Below are positions 1 through 13,079 of a stretch of DNA of 64,000 bases, one piece after another. Under the pieces are notes generated by a model. The model was not told where the DNA came from and did not search any database. It was given only the letters and a program-made list of their open reading frames with translations. Position numbers and translations under genes: made by a program. How positions within the stretch are numbered: position 1 is the first letter of the stretch; every line of letters starts with the position of its first letter. Source of the DNA: Andrena cerasifolii (taxonomy: Eukaryota > Arthropoda > Insecta > Hymenoptera > Andrenidae); the NCBI RefSeq assembly GCF_050908995.1, contig NC_135130.1, positions 11,205,501 to 11,269,500 on the forward strand, in the 5' to 3' direction.

Positions 1-3000
1 ACGGGAAACAATCAGCGTGGGCGAACGAATCGAGCGAAACTCGATCAAACGTGCCTCGTAGCTTTAATTATCCAGTGTCCGACACACGTGCGTGTCTGTC
101 GCGCGCGCGCCTGTGTGCACGGTGAAATTGCACGGTGGCGTTCGTTTTCTCTCTCGACTCGTCGTGATTTGTTTAGCGTGTAGCTACACACCTGTAGTTA
201 CGCAGTTTGCATTCGCTGCTAGACGCATCACCTCCGACATGTCGCTTAGTATTCTATTACCGAGCTTTCTCGCTCTATCGATCGGGTCTTTTTATCCATC
301 ATGCCTCGCGATGGAAATTGATTTAAATGTGAACAACTCACGACAGTTGCAAGAAAGTGAACGCGCTGGTAAACCGAGAGAAGTGCATTTATAACAGTTT
401 AAAATACTAAAATAATCCAGAAGAACAACGGATCGCTGACATTCTTTGTGCACCAGGATCTCAGTAACGCGTTGCTTGGCCGCTAGAGGCGCTGATCCAT
501 CATTACTTCGCTCGAACATGCCCTTATTCGCTGCAACAATATGAATGGCCATAAAAATAGCAAAATAATCTTTTTTCGCAAAGGAGAATCTAAGGCAGCG
601 TTTTTTCGCAGTCTGTCGTCGCACTTTTTTGGCTTTCGTCCTACGCCTCCGTCGCAGCGTGTTGCGTGCGCGAACACCCACGCACTCACACAGACAGGTC
701 CTCATTGCTGAATCGCGTGCGCGCCAAGGCGTCGTGCGTGTGAGCTTCGACCGGGGTCGGGGGCCATTTTGCTGTTCACCGAGCAACGAACACCGATCCG
801 ATTCGTGTTCTGCGCACGAACGTGTCGTGCACTCGCGAGCGCGATACACGCGCCATCGAGGCCTCTTGTTTCACCGCGATTCCTTTAGCGGGAATTAACC
901 CAGGCAATTTGAAAAATCAAGAGGATCTTATATTCTTTCTAGACAAAAGGGGGTTGAGCCCTACAGAACTTGAAAATGTGAGGACACTTGATTTATTGTG
1001 GAAAAGGATTTCTAGTGGTAGGGAGCACTCAAGTTTCAAAATAAAATTTTCATTTCTCGAAAGCTCCTTTGCTCGCTGGGACTTAACAAAGCTCATTGCC
1101 TCCTAGATGTAATCCAATGAAAATCCAGGGAAGAATATCTTTCAAAGTGTCATTAAGCGTGTTTAAATAACACGCAGCAATATGGTCTTCAGCCCCGCTG
1201 CAGAAAAGGGCTCGCCCTCTCGTGCAGACATTACTGAATCGTTTGCCATGACCACATTCGGCACGCACTCCTGCAAATTTCCCTCGGGGATGCCTCTCCG
1301 GTAACGATCGTGCGCAAATTCTGCGGCGGATTCTAGGCGGCAAGGGAGCAAGCGGGCGAGAGGGTGGTAGATTTCACGAGGGATCGTTCACACGTTCCTT
1401 TTTCCTCGAGTGAATTTGCATGTCCGTCACTGGCGTCTAATTATACTGGAATAAGGAATTTTCCCATTGCCTCTTTTCGTTCTTCCGAGGGAAGGGGGAT
1501 TAGTTCGAAAAACGTGGGGTTACTGCTGCTGTAAATGATAGAACAATCCCGTTTTCAGTCGTTTTATCGGGGTTTATCATCTTCTTTCAAGTAAAACCCA
1601 TACCACCATATGAACGACGGTCAGTGTTATCCCGCTGGGCAGGGCGTAGTACTACGTCTCGAGCGGCAGCGGAGTGTTAGGTTCTATACTCGATTAACGA
1701 TTGCGCATTCCGTATCAAGACATCATCGCGGCGGCCGATTCAGTGCCGGGCAATTTGCGTTCGTCGAGCGCGAAACAGGCGTGGAATCCGGTCCGTGGTA
1801 GCTCCTGATCGTTATAATAAATGGGATAATGACATAACGGGCACCACGACGGGCTAGAGGGGGCCTCAGATCCACGTAATTATTGCGTTTCGCTGGCGTC
1901 GCGGTTCCCTACGTGCTCGTTTCCTCGTGGATCTCGTCGTTTTCGAGCTCTTGATTATCATCTGATCGCCTAGCCAGTGAATAATCGTTGTACACTCTTC
2001 TTTGGACAGGATAAAAGTAAAGTCTGTTCTTCTTGAACTCGCTTGTTTGCAAAAAAGTAAGACGCAGTTGTCCTTTTGTGTCTGTTACGGATTAATCCAA
2101 ATTTCCGTTTTATTTGAAAACATACACCCACCTTTGTTGCGGTTATAATACAAAAGATGCACTGCTATTAAGGCGATCGCGTGGTCCAACATCACGTGAC
2201 CCTAATAGTTCTAAACAACGCCCGTAGATGTCTCGCGCGTGCAACATAGTTAATCATCCTCAGCGACTTTCATCAACTCGACAACTCCCGTCGGAAAAAT
2301 CTCGAAACTATCGTTGTCTCATTACCGCGGTATCGAGAGAACGTTAGGTGGGCGTTGCGGGAGACCGGCCAGCGAAATTACAACAACCGGAGAGCCACGG
2401 ACACTATTTATAGGGCTCTATCAGTTTTCCTGGGGAGACGTGCGTGTAGGTAGATTGAACCGTGTTAATTTCACGATAAAATTGCTATGTCGACTCGTTT
2501 CATTATCTCCTGTTTAGCGCCTACTCCTCCGGCTTTAACAACCCTTGCCCGTCCATCGCTCGGTGACTGATTACAATCTTTATAGTGGCGTGTGTACGTT
2601 GCTCGTCGCGGCGCGGAGTTCGTTATAGCGTCGACGGCTGCGATATAAAGCGGTATCGTGCAATTATCCCCGCTGATACCGGTTAACTACGATTGCAATC
2701 GGTATTTTCGACGCACTGTGGTTATTAGCATTACGAGTCGGGGCTTTTGTGAGCCGCCTAATGAAATTAACTTGCGGGCGAATCCAAGAGTGGTAGTCGA
2801 AAATTTAGATGTTCTGTTTACGTCGGGAAGATTAAAGCTGACGTTTATTTCATCTTATGTATGTCTTTGTGATCTGGTGCTGACGTTAAGAACAAATTCA
2901 CCTGTTTTTTCATAGGGTGCCATCCGACGGCCCCTTTGTGGGAGTCAAAGAAAAGGGATTCTTCTGATTAAATAAGAGCCATTAGTGTACTTTTCCTAAG

Positions 3001-3200
3001 AATTAGACTTCAGTAGACCTAGACATACCATTAGTATACCCAATAGGCTAACTGGGTCTGACTGTACAGGTCACACCACAGAGGTACCGCCCACTAGAGT
3101 TACTTTAGGCAAAAGGCAAGATTGTAAAAGAATCTAAAAATTATACACTATTCCCAACATCAGAATGTGGTATTGCAGTCTGTTTGCCAGGCGCGAAGCT
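1..3200. other. intronic block, CpG-rich start, no gene seen
   Basis: The first 900 bases are rich in CpG and in alternating purine-pyrimidine runs (82-120 cacacgtg...gcgcgcgcgc...gtgtgcac, and 640-870). A TATAAA lies at 2645 with CpG-rich DNA before it, but there is nothing else to support a promoter. ORFs are short and unrecognised. The open stretch around 892-1106 reads plausibly as protein but has no known family. Confidence 0.5.
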
Positions 3201-3715
3201 GTCGTGCTGGCACGTACACTGTTCACGATAAAATTATCACAGTCTGTGAAGCGGTTGCTTCGCTATCTCCCTTTTAACGCGAGCTCTACGTCGCCTAGGC
3301 TGCAACTGCCCTCTTCTTTTCTCCGTCGCCGTTAATCAGCGCCCGCATATACCGCCGTCCCTCTTTTTCCTTCTGTCTCTCTGTCCCTCTTGATCGCGCG
3401 CGCCTGCAGTTCATGAATAACTGCCGTTCGCCTTGTTCCGTTCTTATTGCTGGGCGCGCAGGTGCCACCACGCATTAGCATTCGACACGTGCAATTCGCT
3501 CGGCGGATACAGTTTCCAGAAATTGAGGCTTTGCGTTAGAAGCAAGCTAGGCTATCACCCCCTCGTCTGCTTGAACGTGTCTTCAATTGGGTGTCCATGC
3601 TGTTTGCGTTGTTGGTGCAGGTATACAGGGAGGCAGTGATCAATGAAATCACATTGCCAGGTCTAGAGGTCTGTGCAAATCTAATCCAAGCTAATTGCCG
3701 GAAATTCTAAAGCCT

Positions 3716-3725
3716 AGATGGCGCC
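3716..3725 (+). promoter_or_regulatory. CTCF/Brinker-type site
   Basis: agatggcgcc, preceded by cct, fits the CTCF core and contains TGGCGCC. Confidence 0.3.
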
Positions 3726-5127
3726 ACTAAGGGCTCGATGAAGGATCACATGCTAGAGTTTAGGTATCATCATTCTGGTGGAGGTGAAAGGTGGACATAG
3801 GTTTCGTAGAATCCTCTCCAATGCATCAGTAATATAACGTTGACAGTCTAACTTTGGGGAACACTAACTTTCAGGGAACCAAGTTAACCTGTATGTCTAG
3901 AATCAACAAAGGTGTAAACCACCATCGATCCTCTCTACGAAACACCTCTTCCAACGTTTCCCTCCTGTTCCCCTTCACCAGTGATACAATATTCACGAAA
4001 GGCAGTCGAACAGTGGCCTGATAACGCCAGCTGACATTCTAATTCACGATTTATAGCGGCGCGTGACACCTGTCGCGTTAGAACCTGAAAGGAGGACCGC
4101 TCAGGATGATCGACCAGCTTAACAGCTGTCGCGGTTTCGCGTTCTCCACCGTGTTCCAGATATCCCTGCGTTTCGACTTTATTCACTATAGCAACGATGC
4201 CTTGTGACAGCTGTCAGTTACGTCTTCGCCTCGCGTTTCGTTTCGCATTCGACCGCAAACGACAGTTACTTGTTTCATTACTGTGCACCCGCCTCAAGAT
4301 CGCGCCATGAGGTCAGCCTGACGGTTCGCGTTTCCTCTATAATTTGGTCGCGTGCATTGAGGTTTTCTGGACTTCCGTGCCGCAAAGTTGGAAGACGTCG
4401 AGAGAGATATGCCTTTGTGTGCTCGCTTTTGAAAAAGCGCTCGCGTTAGTGTATAATTTGGGGGACAAAAGTAGCTGAGTTGTTGGTTACGCTTGGGTAT
4501 ACGTTAGGCCTGTCTACTACGTCATTTTGTGGGCAGTTCTGACGTATCGTTTTACAACCTAGTACCTCAAGCCAAGGGGATGCAAACAGTCAACTACGCA
4601 ATCTAAAATTTTAAACCCTCGTGCACGTCCCTCGAAAGCAGAAACTCCTCCCAAACTAAACACTCGACGTCCCTCGTTGCAAATCCATTAATAATACCGA
4701 CTAAGTAAATCCGACCGCGCGATCCACCCCCAGAGCGACACTCGTCGATGATAGTCCGGAGGAAGAAGCCGTAGATTGATTCCACAACAGCAAAGAACAG
4801 AATTACCCGAGTGGATCTTGCCAGGGGTGGACGGATTTTCGTCGACAGGGCTGTCGCGACCCCGTGTAACGGGCCTGGGGAGGGTAGTAGGTCGGTTTAA
4901 TAGAATCAAACAGGCTGTAAGGCGATCCCGGACGATCTGTCTTTTACCGTTGAGCAGCCCAATCGAGACCGTGCTGGCGCGTCGCGACATTCCTCCCCCT
5001 TTCGAAGTCGACAAACAACCCCTGTGCACCCCAACCCCTCGCCCGTTAACGGACGTTCCGGTTCGAGGACAAGCCGAGACTGATGGATTCCTACTTGGCT
5101 GGATCTTCTGCCGATCTGTAATGGCGA

Positions 5128-5150
5128 CCCCCCGGGGGGGGGGGGGGGGG
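5128..5150. repeat. C6-G17 homopolymer run
   Basis: Six C are followed by seventeen G. A run of this length is prone to length variation and assembly error, and it can form G-quadruplex. Confidence 0.95.
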
Positions 5151-5875
5151 AGACGGATGCCGATGGTCGTGCTTTTCTTGCTGATGTTTTTCGTGTAGAC
5201 AGGATCTACGTGGGGCGAGGTTTCTGGGAGTGAGAATGTCGTTGGACTGTCTGCGCCCACTTCCGACGGAGAAGCAAGGAAAATCGAACCGCGATGTTTT
5301 TTCTCTGAACGGTAACTCCAAGAGAACCCGACTGCACGATCCGAAATACCCTCCCATCAACTTATTGCGCCTACACTACCAGTAATCGAAAACATTCCTG
5401 AGTTCTACCAAAGCGCTCCCTAGAATTCATGCCGCTTCTTCAACTAACTAGCAAAGAAATCGGCTCAAAGTCTTCCCTCAAAACATACCCGAAAAATTCT
5501 TGGAACAGACTCCCCCCTCGACTGAAATCACCAATCCCTCCGTTCCCAGAAGAAACACGCGAAAAGCCCAAGGAAACCGACAAGAAGCAGCTTGAATTCC
5601 TGTCGAAGCGATTTGCAAAGCACGTTAACAAAGAGCTGGGGGACGACAATGCCGAGGAGGGAGCCGCCGCCCCTCTCCCCACCCCCCTGTCCCACATCGC
5701 GCGCGTGTGAACGCCGCGCACACACGGACAGGTGTGTGTGCCCGCGCGCGTGAAGAAGTACATACACGCGCATGCACATATTGCACGTACGGTCGCGGGA
5801 ATACACGTCGGGGAAGCATGAAGGGCGTTTCTGGAGGCGGTCGTCGTCCCCACCACGTGGCCAGCGTCTACCGAA

Positions 5876-5897
5876 GGGCCGGGCGGCGGGGGGTGGG
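5876..5897 (+). other. G-quadruplex-type pattern
   Basis: ggg cc ggg cggc gggggg t ggg fits the G3+N1-7 pattern. Confidence 0.65.
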
Positions 5898-6766
5898 TGA
5901 GCGAGACAGGAAATGTAGAGCGTATCCTGGGCAAGGGCAGCGTCCCTTCCACCGTGAAAGTGTCCGTGCTCCTTTGCTCACGCGGACTATACGTCATGCT
6001 CCGGGAATGGTGACGGCGCGAGGGCTTCTGGGGGGTAGGACTGGCGGCCGGGTGGGGCTGGTTTGTTGAATTAAGCTCGCCTGGGGAATCCAGCGATCCG
6101 CTTTCCTTGTTTTGCCAAGGAATTTCGGTACGGCAGCTGTCATAATTCCGCGTGAAAGGTGTGGGGCCATTTTTCGTGGAGACCGGAGGCCGAAGACGCG
6201 AAATAGGACTTTCTCATTTGCTTTCCAGGGAATGTATTAGGAAAGCTTCACTTCTCGCACGTGTCATAACTCAATCTCGCATACCCCGAAGTCGGGAATG
6301 CCGAAATTTGGGACGGACGACTCCCTTTCGTGTTGGAGGGTCGAAGGTTGGGGAAAATTTTCATGCATTCCCTCGCGGCAGGAGTTTCCGCGATGATTCC
6401 GCGCGTGCCGCCCGCTCACCCGCAAAAAAAAAGCAGCCGGAAAGGAAAATAAAAGGTCGCGGGACAAAGTGGTCCGCGCCGCGTCAAGAATTCCCGGTTA
6501 GAGGTACGAGAATTCTTGGAGTTCTTTCAGCGGGCGCCCCTTCACGGCCTCGGCAGTTCGTGGATGGCGCCACGAAAGTGGAATAGTATAGGGATGTTGT
6601 TGCGTTCTTACGTAAATTTCACTTTTCCTATTTTCTGTTACGCGAAATATACTGCTCTCAGGCATCAATAGTCCGGGAGCCAGTGAACATTTTTAGTGTT
6701 CCATCGCGACGAGGTTTTTCTATCATTTTTCTAATTAACCTTATGCCGAAAGTCAAGGAACGGGCA

Positions 6767-7155
6767 GTCTGGCAGTCGAGACCGGGGACAGGGCCGGAGG
6801 GCACGCCGTCGAACATGTCAAGTTTGAGAGCATCCCCGACTCATCGCGACAAAGTTGAATTTCCACACATTAATAAACAACTTAATACAAAATAAGAAAA
6901 TCGCAGTCTGGCAGCGCTGCGCGGGGACCTTAGTCGTTTAAACATGTCAACACAAAAAAAAATCGACTCATAGCGACAAAGCTGAAATTTTGTGGAATAA
7001 TTGTTTATGTTGTAAAACCAATGGAAAAAATAGTCTGGCAGCCTATAAGCGGTGATAAGACCTTGCCAGACGTTTACAAATGAATCGAGCGTGAAGTCAA
7101 ATCTCTCACCGCGACATTGAATTTAATATTAACTTTTATAAATGATCGATGTTTA
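6767..7155. repeat. three diverged tandem copies of a ~125-140-bp unit
   Basis: The word agtctggcag recurs at 6767, 6905 and 7032. A second marker recurs in the same order: gactcatcgcgacaaagttgaa (about 6838), gactcatagcgacaaagctgaa (about 6964) and a weaker ctcaccgcgacattgaa (about 7104). Copies 1 and 2 also share aacatgtcaa. The third copy has an 8-bp inverted repeat (gtctggca at 7033, tgccagac at 7064). No reading frame is preserved between copies. Confidence 0.75.
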
Positions 7156-7367
7156 TACGATAACTATTCTAGTAAGCAGAAGATTTCATGTTTAACAACA
7201 ATCGATATATAGCAGCTCAAGGTCAATTACTAAAATGCAGTAGACTGTAAAAAAATATCATCCCCTACAAACTCTTCACCCAACTGCAATTGACGCTAAA
7301 ACTTTCCCTCCCCTTACTTCGAAGTCCGTCCAGAAAAGAGGTCGTTTGGAAAGAAGTGGAAAAATAT

Positions 7368-7382
7368 GGGGGGGGGGGGGGG
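7368..7382. repeat. G15 homopolymer run
   Basis: Fifteen consecutive G, the second long G run on the same strand in the first 8 kb. Confidence 0.95.
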
Positions 7383-7925
7383 TCGGACAAACTGGTCGAT
7401 GCAATTACTGGGTCGCTTCAGCCAGAAGCTCCTTTATTTTCCGGTGTCGGAGTTGTTTTTCGGGTTACTGCCGAGGTTCTCCAGCAGAGTTCATGCACCG
7501 TTCGTGATGGCGGCGCGATGTTGTCGGAGGGTAAATATTAATTAGCGTGCCTCTGTGTGTTCATTTCGTTGCACGCCGGCCTGGTGCTTTCGGCCTCGTT
7601 TACACAGGCGCCGTTCCTCCGAACGCGGCGTTAACCCGAATAAACACATTTTCGCCCGGCGCCAGTCACACCTTCCGGGATTTTGGCTTTCCCGAGTAAT
7701 TAAACGAGCCCGAACGCGCCACTTCCGGCCGCCGAATTTCCCGTGCATCGACAAAATTATCCGCGTTGTCCCTCGCCACGCGCTCTGCCGGGCATGTAGA
7801 GTACTGCGCAAATCTTTGTTGGTTCCGAAAAGCGAATTTAACATGGGCCATTTGATGAAAGTCGCAAAGACCGCGTCCTTATAAGAGCTTAAGGTTTTAG
7901 CGAAGTTAAACTCCTTTGGCTAAAT

Positions 7926-7946
7926 CCTAACCTATAACCCTAACCT
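7926..7946. repeat. telomere-like CCTAACCT pair
   Basis: cctaacct is followed by ccctaacct after a short interval. The word resembles the insect telomere repeat TTAGG read on the other strand, but the run is too short to be a telomeric array. Confidence 0.6.
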
Positions 7947-10137
7947 ATAATCAGAAAAACTTACCTTCAATCCAGCTCTCCCGCCCTCCTGTCGTAGTTG
8001 TGGTTTAACCAAAGACTGTAGATAGTCGAACTTAAGATACTTCGAACGTCGCCCGGCTCGATGACAAACAAACGAATTGTGAAGTATAACGTGTCCAGGG
8101 AAAAAAGGAGACGCAACAGTCGGTGACGATGAAAAGCAGCAGGGCGGGAGGGTTGGCGAGAAGGAGGAGCAGTTTTCTGTCGCTCACCATCGAAGCGTGA
8201 GGCGGACAAGTCCGCGGCTCTTCGTCCTCGTTTGTCTCGGCTAAGCCGGCGCGACATCTCGAAAACCACGACACGTCCTTTAGGCCTCTCCTCGCCCTGC
8301 CACGTTGCATCCTTCACCCCGTCACGTTACGCAATCCTACTAGGGAATTTCACGACGATGGGCGCCTGATCTCTCGAGAAAACACCGTGGCTTGCTTGGT
8401 GTTCTTCTTCCTTTTTTGCTCTGAGAAAATTCTGAGGGATGATTTGCGCAGCGACCAATAGTTGGTAGCTGCTAATAGAGCCTAGGGACTATTTCCGCCC
8501 GACGGTAGCTGGTATAATAATTGTCCGAAATAAATAAACGAGGGGGCTTCGGAGATAACCCTCAGTTAGATAAAGTACTACCCAGGTCGATAGAGAATGC
8601 AGAAAAAATTGTATGTCGTTTAACGCCTCCAGGACATAAGTATGCAAAAATAGTATGGTTTATCCCACAAATGGATCGCGTACCGCAGTACATGAGTCAC
8701 GCAATTTAGACGTCTTACACTTCCCTTTTGGTTAAGGTACCAGTGTAATGACAAAGGAGGAAGTTCAATGGCTTAATGGAGGCCTGACTCGTAGGGCCTT
8801 GCTTTTTTATTATCTGCAGATATTAGGTCGACTCCATTGTCCTCTTCAATCGGGCTGTTCCTTTTCCACGAGAAAGTAATGTTGAAACGTTCTATCATCA
8901 TGTGAGAAGCCTTGATCCAGTTTGTTGTATAATTTATCCGGAAGAATAGAAATAGAAACTCTTTGAGCCTCTGCGCTCTTTGGCATGGTTCAATTGACTG
9001 TCCACTTAAAATCGTCGTACAACGAGGGTAAGATATCCCTCCAAATATCGAGGCTAAAACTTCTCAATGGTCGCGGAAGTGTAGGACGGTGAGCAACGCG
9101 CAAATAGGGGGCTCGTCGAATTTAAAATTCACGCAAACGATTCAATTATCAGCTTACTTTGCTCCTTCCAATCCCTTTCTGCCTATAGTAGGCCGCAGAT
9201 GTAAAAGCAAAGGATCGGTGCACAAAGAGCCTCGGATGATTCTTCCCCGTTTGTGTTTAACTTTGAAGTTCCCGTCGGAAGCGTTTCTTTCGCGGGACTT
9301 TCGCTCATCTGGGGTGGCTTGTCTGGGGTTGTTGGCAGTCCGAGCGATTACACGGCGTTTCATGTTATCGAATCCTGGCCTACGTTAGTAGAGGTTTGAT
9401 TACTTTGCACGTTCGTCTGATTTCTTCCCCCTTCAGCGTTGCCAAGATAAAAAGGAACGATGGGTATATGAGTGTAGTCCCGTGTTTCTCGCTGTTTCGT
9501 TTCCTGTCTAATTTCGCTGATCAAGTCTCGGCCCCAAATCAGTCACTGACACATCTCCTACCGTCAAAACTGAGACCTGGACCCTACAGGTTTTATTTAT
9601 CACTTGACATCCGAAATTCTCCGTTCCGATCTGGTCCTGAGGTAAATTGGTGTTCGAATCGATCGTTTCGAGGAGAAGTCGTTCAGGGCCCCCGGGGCAC
9701 TAATTTTTCTTAACGAATCCCACGCGGCACCGTATAATTTCCTCGTGAGACGGGCCCAAAACGCTGAAGGTTGTCGTTTGCTCTGTCTCATCATGGCTCA
9801 CCTTTCGTGTACCTGCGCGAAACAATCGGGGAAACTGGCCCATTCATAACCCACGGACGCCCGGGGCTAATCGTGTAACTTCGTGGCGCCGGCCACGGTA
9901 CTCATCAATTTTATGGGAAATCGGCTGTCAATTTTGGATTCTGACATGGGTATGGCCCAGCGGCCTGGCCTTCCACAGGCGAAACTCTTTCTGCTTCTGG
10001 GCCCTATAGCAGACGGGACTCCAGAAACTTTGTCAGCCTATTTTTGCCTCGAGTTTGATGAGAACTTGAAGGTTAGGAGACCCCAGTAAGATACAGAAAT
10101 ACAGTGCGCAAAAAGGGAAACTTTGGCAACTCCGGCT

Positions 10138-10147
10138 AGGTGGCGCT
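10138..10147 (+). promoter_or_regulatory. CTCF/Brinker-type site
   Basis: aggtggcgct is the Drosophila-type CTCF core and contains TGGCGCT. Confidence 0.35.
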
Positions 10148-12636
10148 AGGTGTCCTACACCATTGTTGCATGCCGGACAGATCGCTATCATCGAAACCCC
10201 AAAACATGCGACCAGACAAGTCACGTTGATCGCATGAAACGTAACATATACAGAAAATCTCGATTGGATGCCGGGCCAGGGCGGTAGGGAGGGAACTCCG
10301 AAAAAGACGCCGATTTTTCTGCAGGATAAAGCGGTCAAATCACAGGCCAGGAGTACGACAGTTATACCCTCCTGATGTATCGTATCGAGAATCTATGATC
10401 CCTTGAGGTCCCTGCGGTGGACCGTAATCCCGGAACCCCATATAAAGCCACCGTAAAAGATAGTTCCTCGTAATACGATAGAACTCACTGGGCCCCTTAT
10501 CACGTTCACCGATCGGCACACGAGCCATATGTCGTTCCATCGTCTCTTCCTGCTCTCGTATTATTTATCCGCGAGGCGGATCCCCATCGCCGAGAAATCC
10601 CGCTACGCCCCATGAATTATCCGGAATTGCCGAAAATTGCCTCCAATTTTCGTCAACCAGCCCCCAAGCGGGGCACGCACCTAGCCACACCATGGTGTAA
10701 AGCGTCGAAACTGGAGCGACGAGGGGCCCTTTGGTCGAAAATTGTCCTGTGCCGTTGCAACGATGCTTTAGGAACATGTCGCGGCAGAAGAACCGTTATA
10801 TCCGGTGTAGACTTTCATCGAATTATAAGGTGCGACTAAGGGGGAGGGGGAGGAGGTGGTTGGTCGTGGACATGGAGATTCTAGACCTCTAACCTAGATC
10901 TAGACATCACGCAGACTCGTAATAGAACTCGAAGCTTCAATCTCAAGGTTATCCCTGTCTTCCCAGACCATGAAAGGATGATACAAAAGGAAAAATGCGC
11001 TATGGAATCGCTTTAGAGCACCGATGAAGGGGGAAAGTCTCCTCGCACCGCATTCCTCTCGCTCGCTGCCTCGATATAGCGTGATATCGGCGACTTGCAA
11101 ATGCACTCACGTAAGTCAGCTGTATGCAGATGGGTTCCGCAGCTGCGGGACCCTTTAGGGAAGTAGAACGGTCGTGTAGAACTTTCCTAGGAAACCGTGG
11201 AGCACCGGGGAACGAGCCGCGGCACGGCACACCAATCTAATTGTTACCGCGAAACACCATAATCGAGCACGAGGGGCGAAGGAGGTGCGGTGGAGACGCG
11301 GCAGCCAGCGTTGCATGCCTCCACGCGATCTGCTAGACGTCTCAATCGGCAAGGAAGGTCCCTGTAAATTACCTGTCTGCAGTCAGAGGCTGTGCATCGA
11401 GGCCTAGTCGCCTTCGCGACCATAAAAGTGTCCGCGCCACATATTATTCCCATCTAGGGCACGCTGTTGCGCCAGGAAACCCCGCGGTTTTTTTCGCCGT
11501 CGCGTTGTCTTTGCTAGCGCGGCTTGCGCTGATCGTCACGCCGTACGCTTAGATGGATTTCTTTTTTCTACCTCGCTCATTTCACCTGGCTTGGTTCTTC
11601 TATTGGGATCGCGACATTTATGTCCACCGGATCCCTGATACCTGATGCATAGGGAAGCTTCGCATGTCTTTCTCACTATTCATTATAAGTACTTGATCGA
11701 AGCATGTCGCCAACCAGTTTGCTAAATTATTCAATGGCTTCTAGAAGTGATCTCTGTCAGAGGTGCCTGCAACCCACTGCAGAGTTCCTAATATACTTAC
11801 ACCTCAGTGGGACTACCGGAGGCATTCAGGGATAATCGCCCCAGCATCGTTTCAAAGCAAACATCAAAAACCGTCTGCCCATTCATTTATCGACATTTCT
11901 ACCGATGGAACTCAGACGCTGGGAAAGATATTCCGCGATAGAAAGCCGATGAGTCACAGAGCTCGGCCATTCCGCCGGCCAGTATCGCGCCTAGGCACCG
12001 CTGCCCGCTAACAGAGTGGCATGCAGCGTGTCGGTCGGCTAAATACCGATACTTAGGGCCTACCGATGTGGATGGTTTACTGGCTAGCCAATATAGGGGC
12101 TCGTTCTCCTTTCCACCCGGAATTTTCTGGCCGGTAGGTGGGCATCATCCCCATTACACTGGGTCATTATGCTCCGACGTATTTCCATAACGACTCGTTA
12201 GCCACGACGAGCTCCTGAAGGTGTGCGCGTATGTATAGAGCCGCGTACCTACCTGGACGAGCTCCCCACCGTGGGTGGCGCCCCCGTGGGAAACCGATCC
12301 TCGCGTTTCTTTTTTACCGCTGGTGTCTGTCGGTCGTTTCCTTGCTTTCCGCCACGACTGGCCATAAGATCAGCAGAATTAAGGATTACGCGGTATAGAG
12401 CGGGTTTAATTAGGAACCCGCGGACCTCTTCGGCCTTACTTCATCGCCTCGTTACGGATTTTGTTAATGAAGACGTGGAATCCAGGGATAATTACGGGCG
12501 ATTCGGTGATGATCCGCTTCTTTGGCGCGACGCTGCCTCATGTTCGCTCGAGCAATCTGCTGGATGATGCCCAATAATTTTTCTGGAGGATGCATAGATT
12601 TTGGATTTTGTGAGTGCTAAATAGATGCAGGCAATC

Positions 12637-12660
12637 CTTGAGCATTCGCTTGAGCATCCG
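12637..12660. repeat. 12-bp tandem duplication
   Basis: cttgagcattcg is followed directly by cttgagcatccg. Confidence 0.85.
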
Positions 12661-13032
12661 CTTCTGCCTTCAACTTACGATTTCACCTTCAGTCCGAGGA
12701 CACCGATCACAATGGGTACTGGTATTAATGTTAATGTTTACTACTTCAATTGGCGGCTTCGTTGCCAATAAAGGCACGCGACTGCGTTAGATAGCATTGC
12801 TGAGAAGCATACTGATATCTGACCGGCAGTACTTCCACTGGTAAGACTTGTTACTTGAGTTTTGTTTCCTTCGACAAATGGACACAACATGTTTCACTCG
12901 TACACTCTCACCTACGGACTGCCGTACTGTTGGAAGAATACCCCGTTTACATTCCAGCACTTAAAGTAGTACGACCTCCTTTCGGCCCAACTTTACAACG
13001 CAGAACCCATTAGCAATGGAAACAGGGGTTGC

Positions 13033-13073
13033 AGATGGCGCCACATGAGAGACACGCGCTCTGCGGTGGCGCT
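13033..13073 (+). promoter_or_regulatory. pair of CTCF/Brinker-type sites
   Basis: agatggcgcc (13033) and cggtggcgct (13064) lie 31 bases apart in the same orientation. Each contains TGGCGCY, which fits both the insect CTCF core and the Brinker consensus. Confidence 0.35.
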
Positions 13074-13079
13074 GTTCAG

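Larger units (their letters stand above)
3201..6760. other. intronic block with G-run and CTCF-like site, no gene seen
   Basis: Long ORFs on both strands at 4688-5260 overlap each other, as expected in GC-rich DNA without stops, and match no family. Contents are a TGGCGCC site (3719), a C6-G17 run (5128-5150), a stretch of alternating CG and CA/TG steps (5700-5800), a G-quadruplex-type pattern (5876-5897) and another TGGCGCC site (6565). Confidence 0.5.
7160..13020. other. intronic block, no gene seen
   Basis: This block contains a G15 run (7368-7382), a telomere-like CCTAACCT pair (7926-7946), a CTCF/Brinker-like AGGTGGCGCT (10138), further TGGCGCC words (9884, 12276), a G-rich run (10840-10859) and a small 12-bp tandem duplication (12637-12660). 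No ORF resembles a known protein. Confidence 0.5.

Noticed and set aside
2640..2690. TATAAA with CpG-rich upstream DNA as a promoter
   Set aside because: No initiator, exon or transcript support; a single TATA word is common by chance.
4688..5260. 190-codon minus-strand ORF with an overlapping + strand ORF
   Set aside because: Mutually overlapping open frames across a C6-G17 run are a composition effect; no family match.
5429..5710. 93-codon + strand ORF with ATG and charged composition
   Set aside because: Looks mildly protein-like but has no known relatives, and a longer minus-strand ORF covers the same bases.
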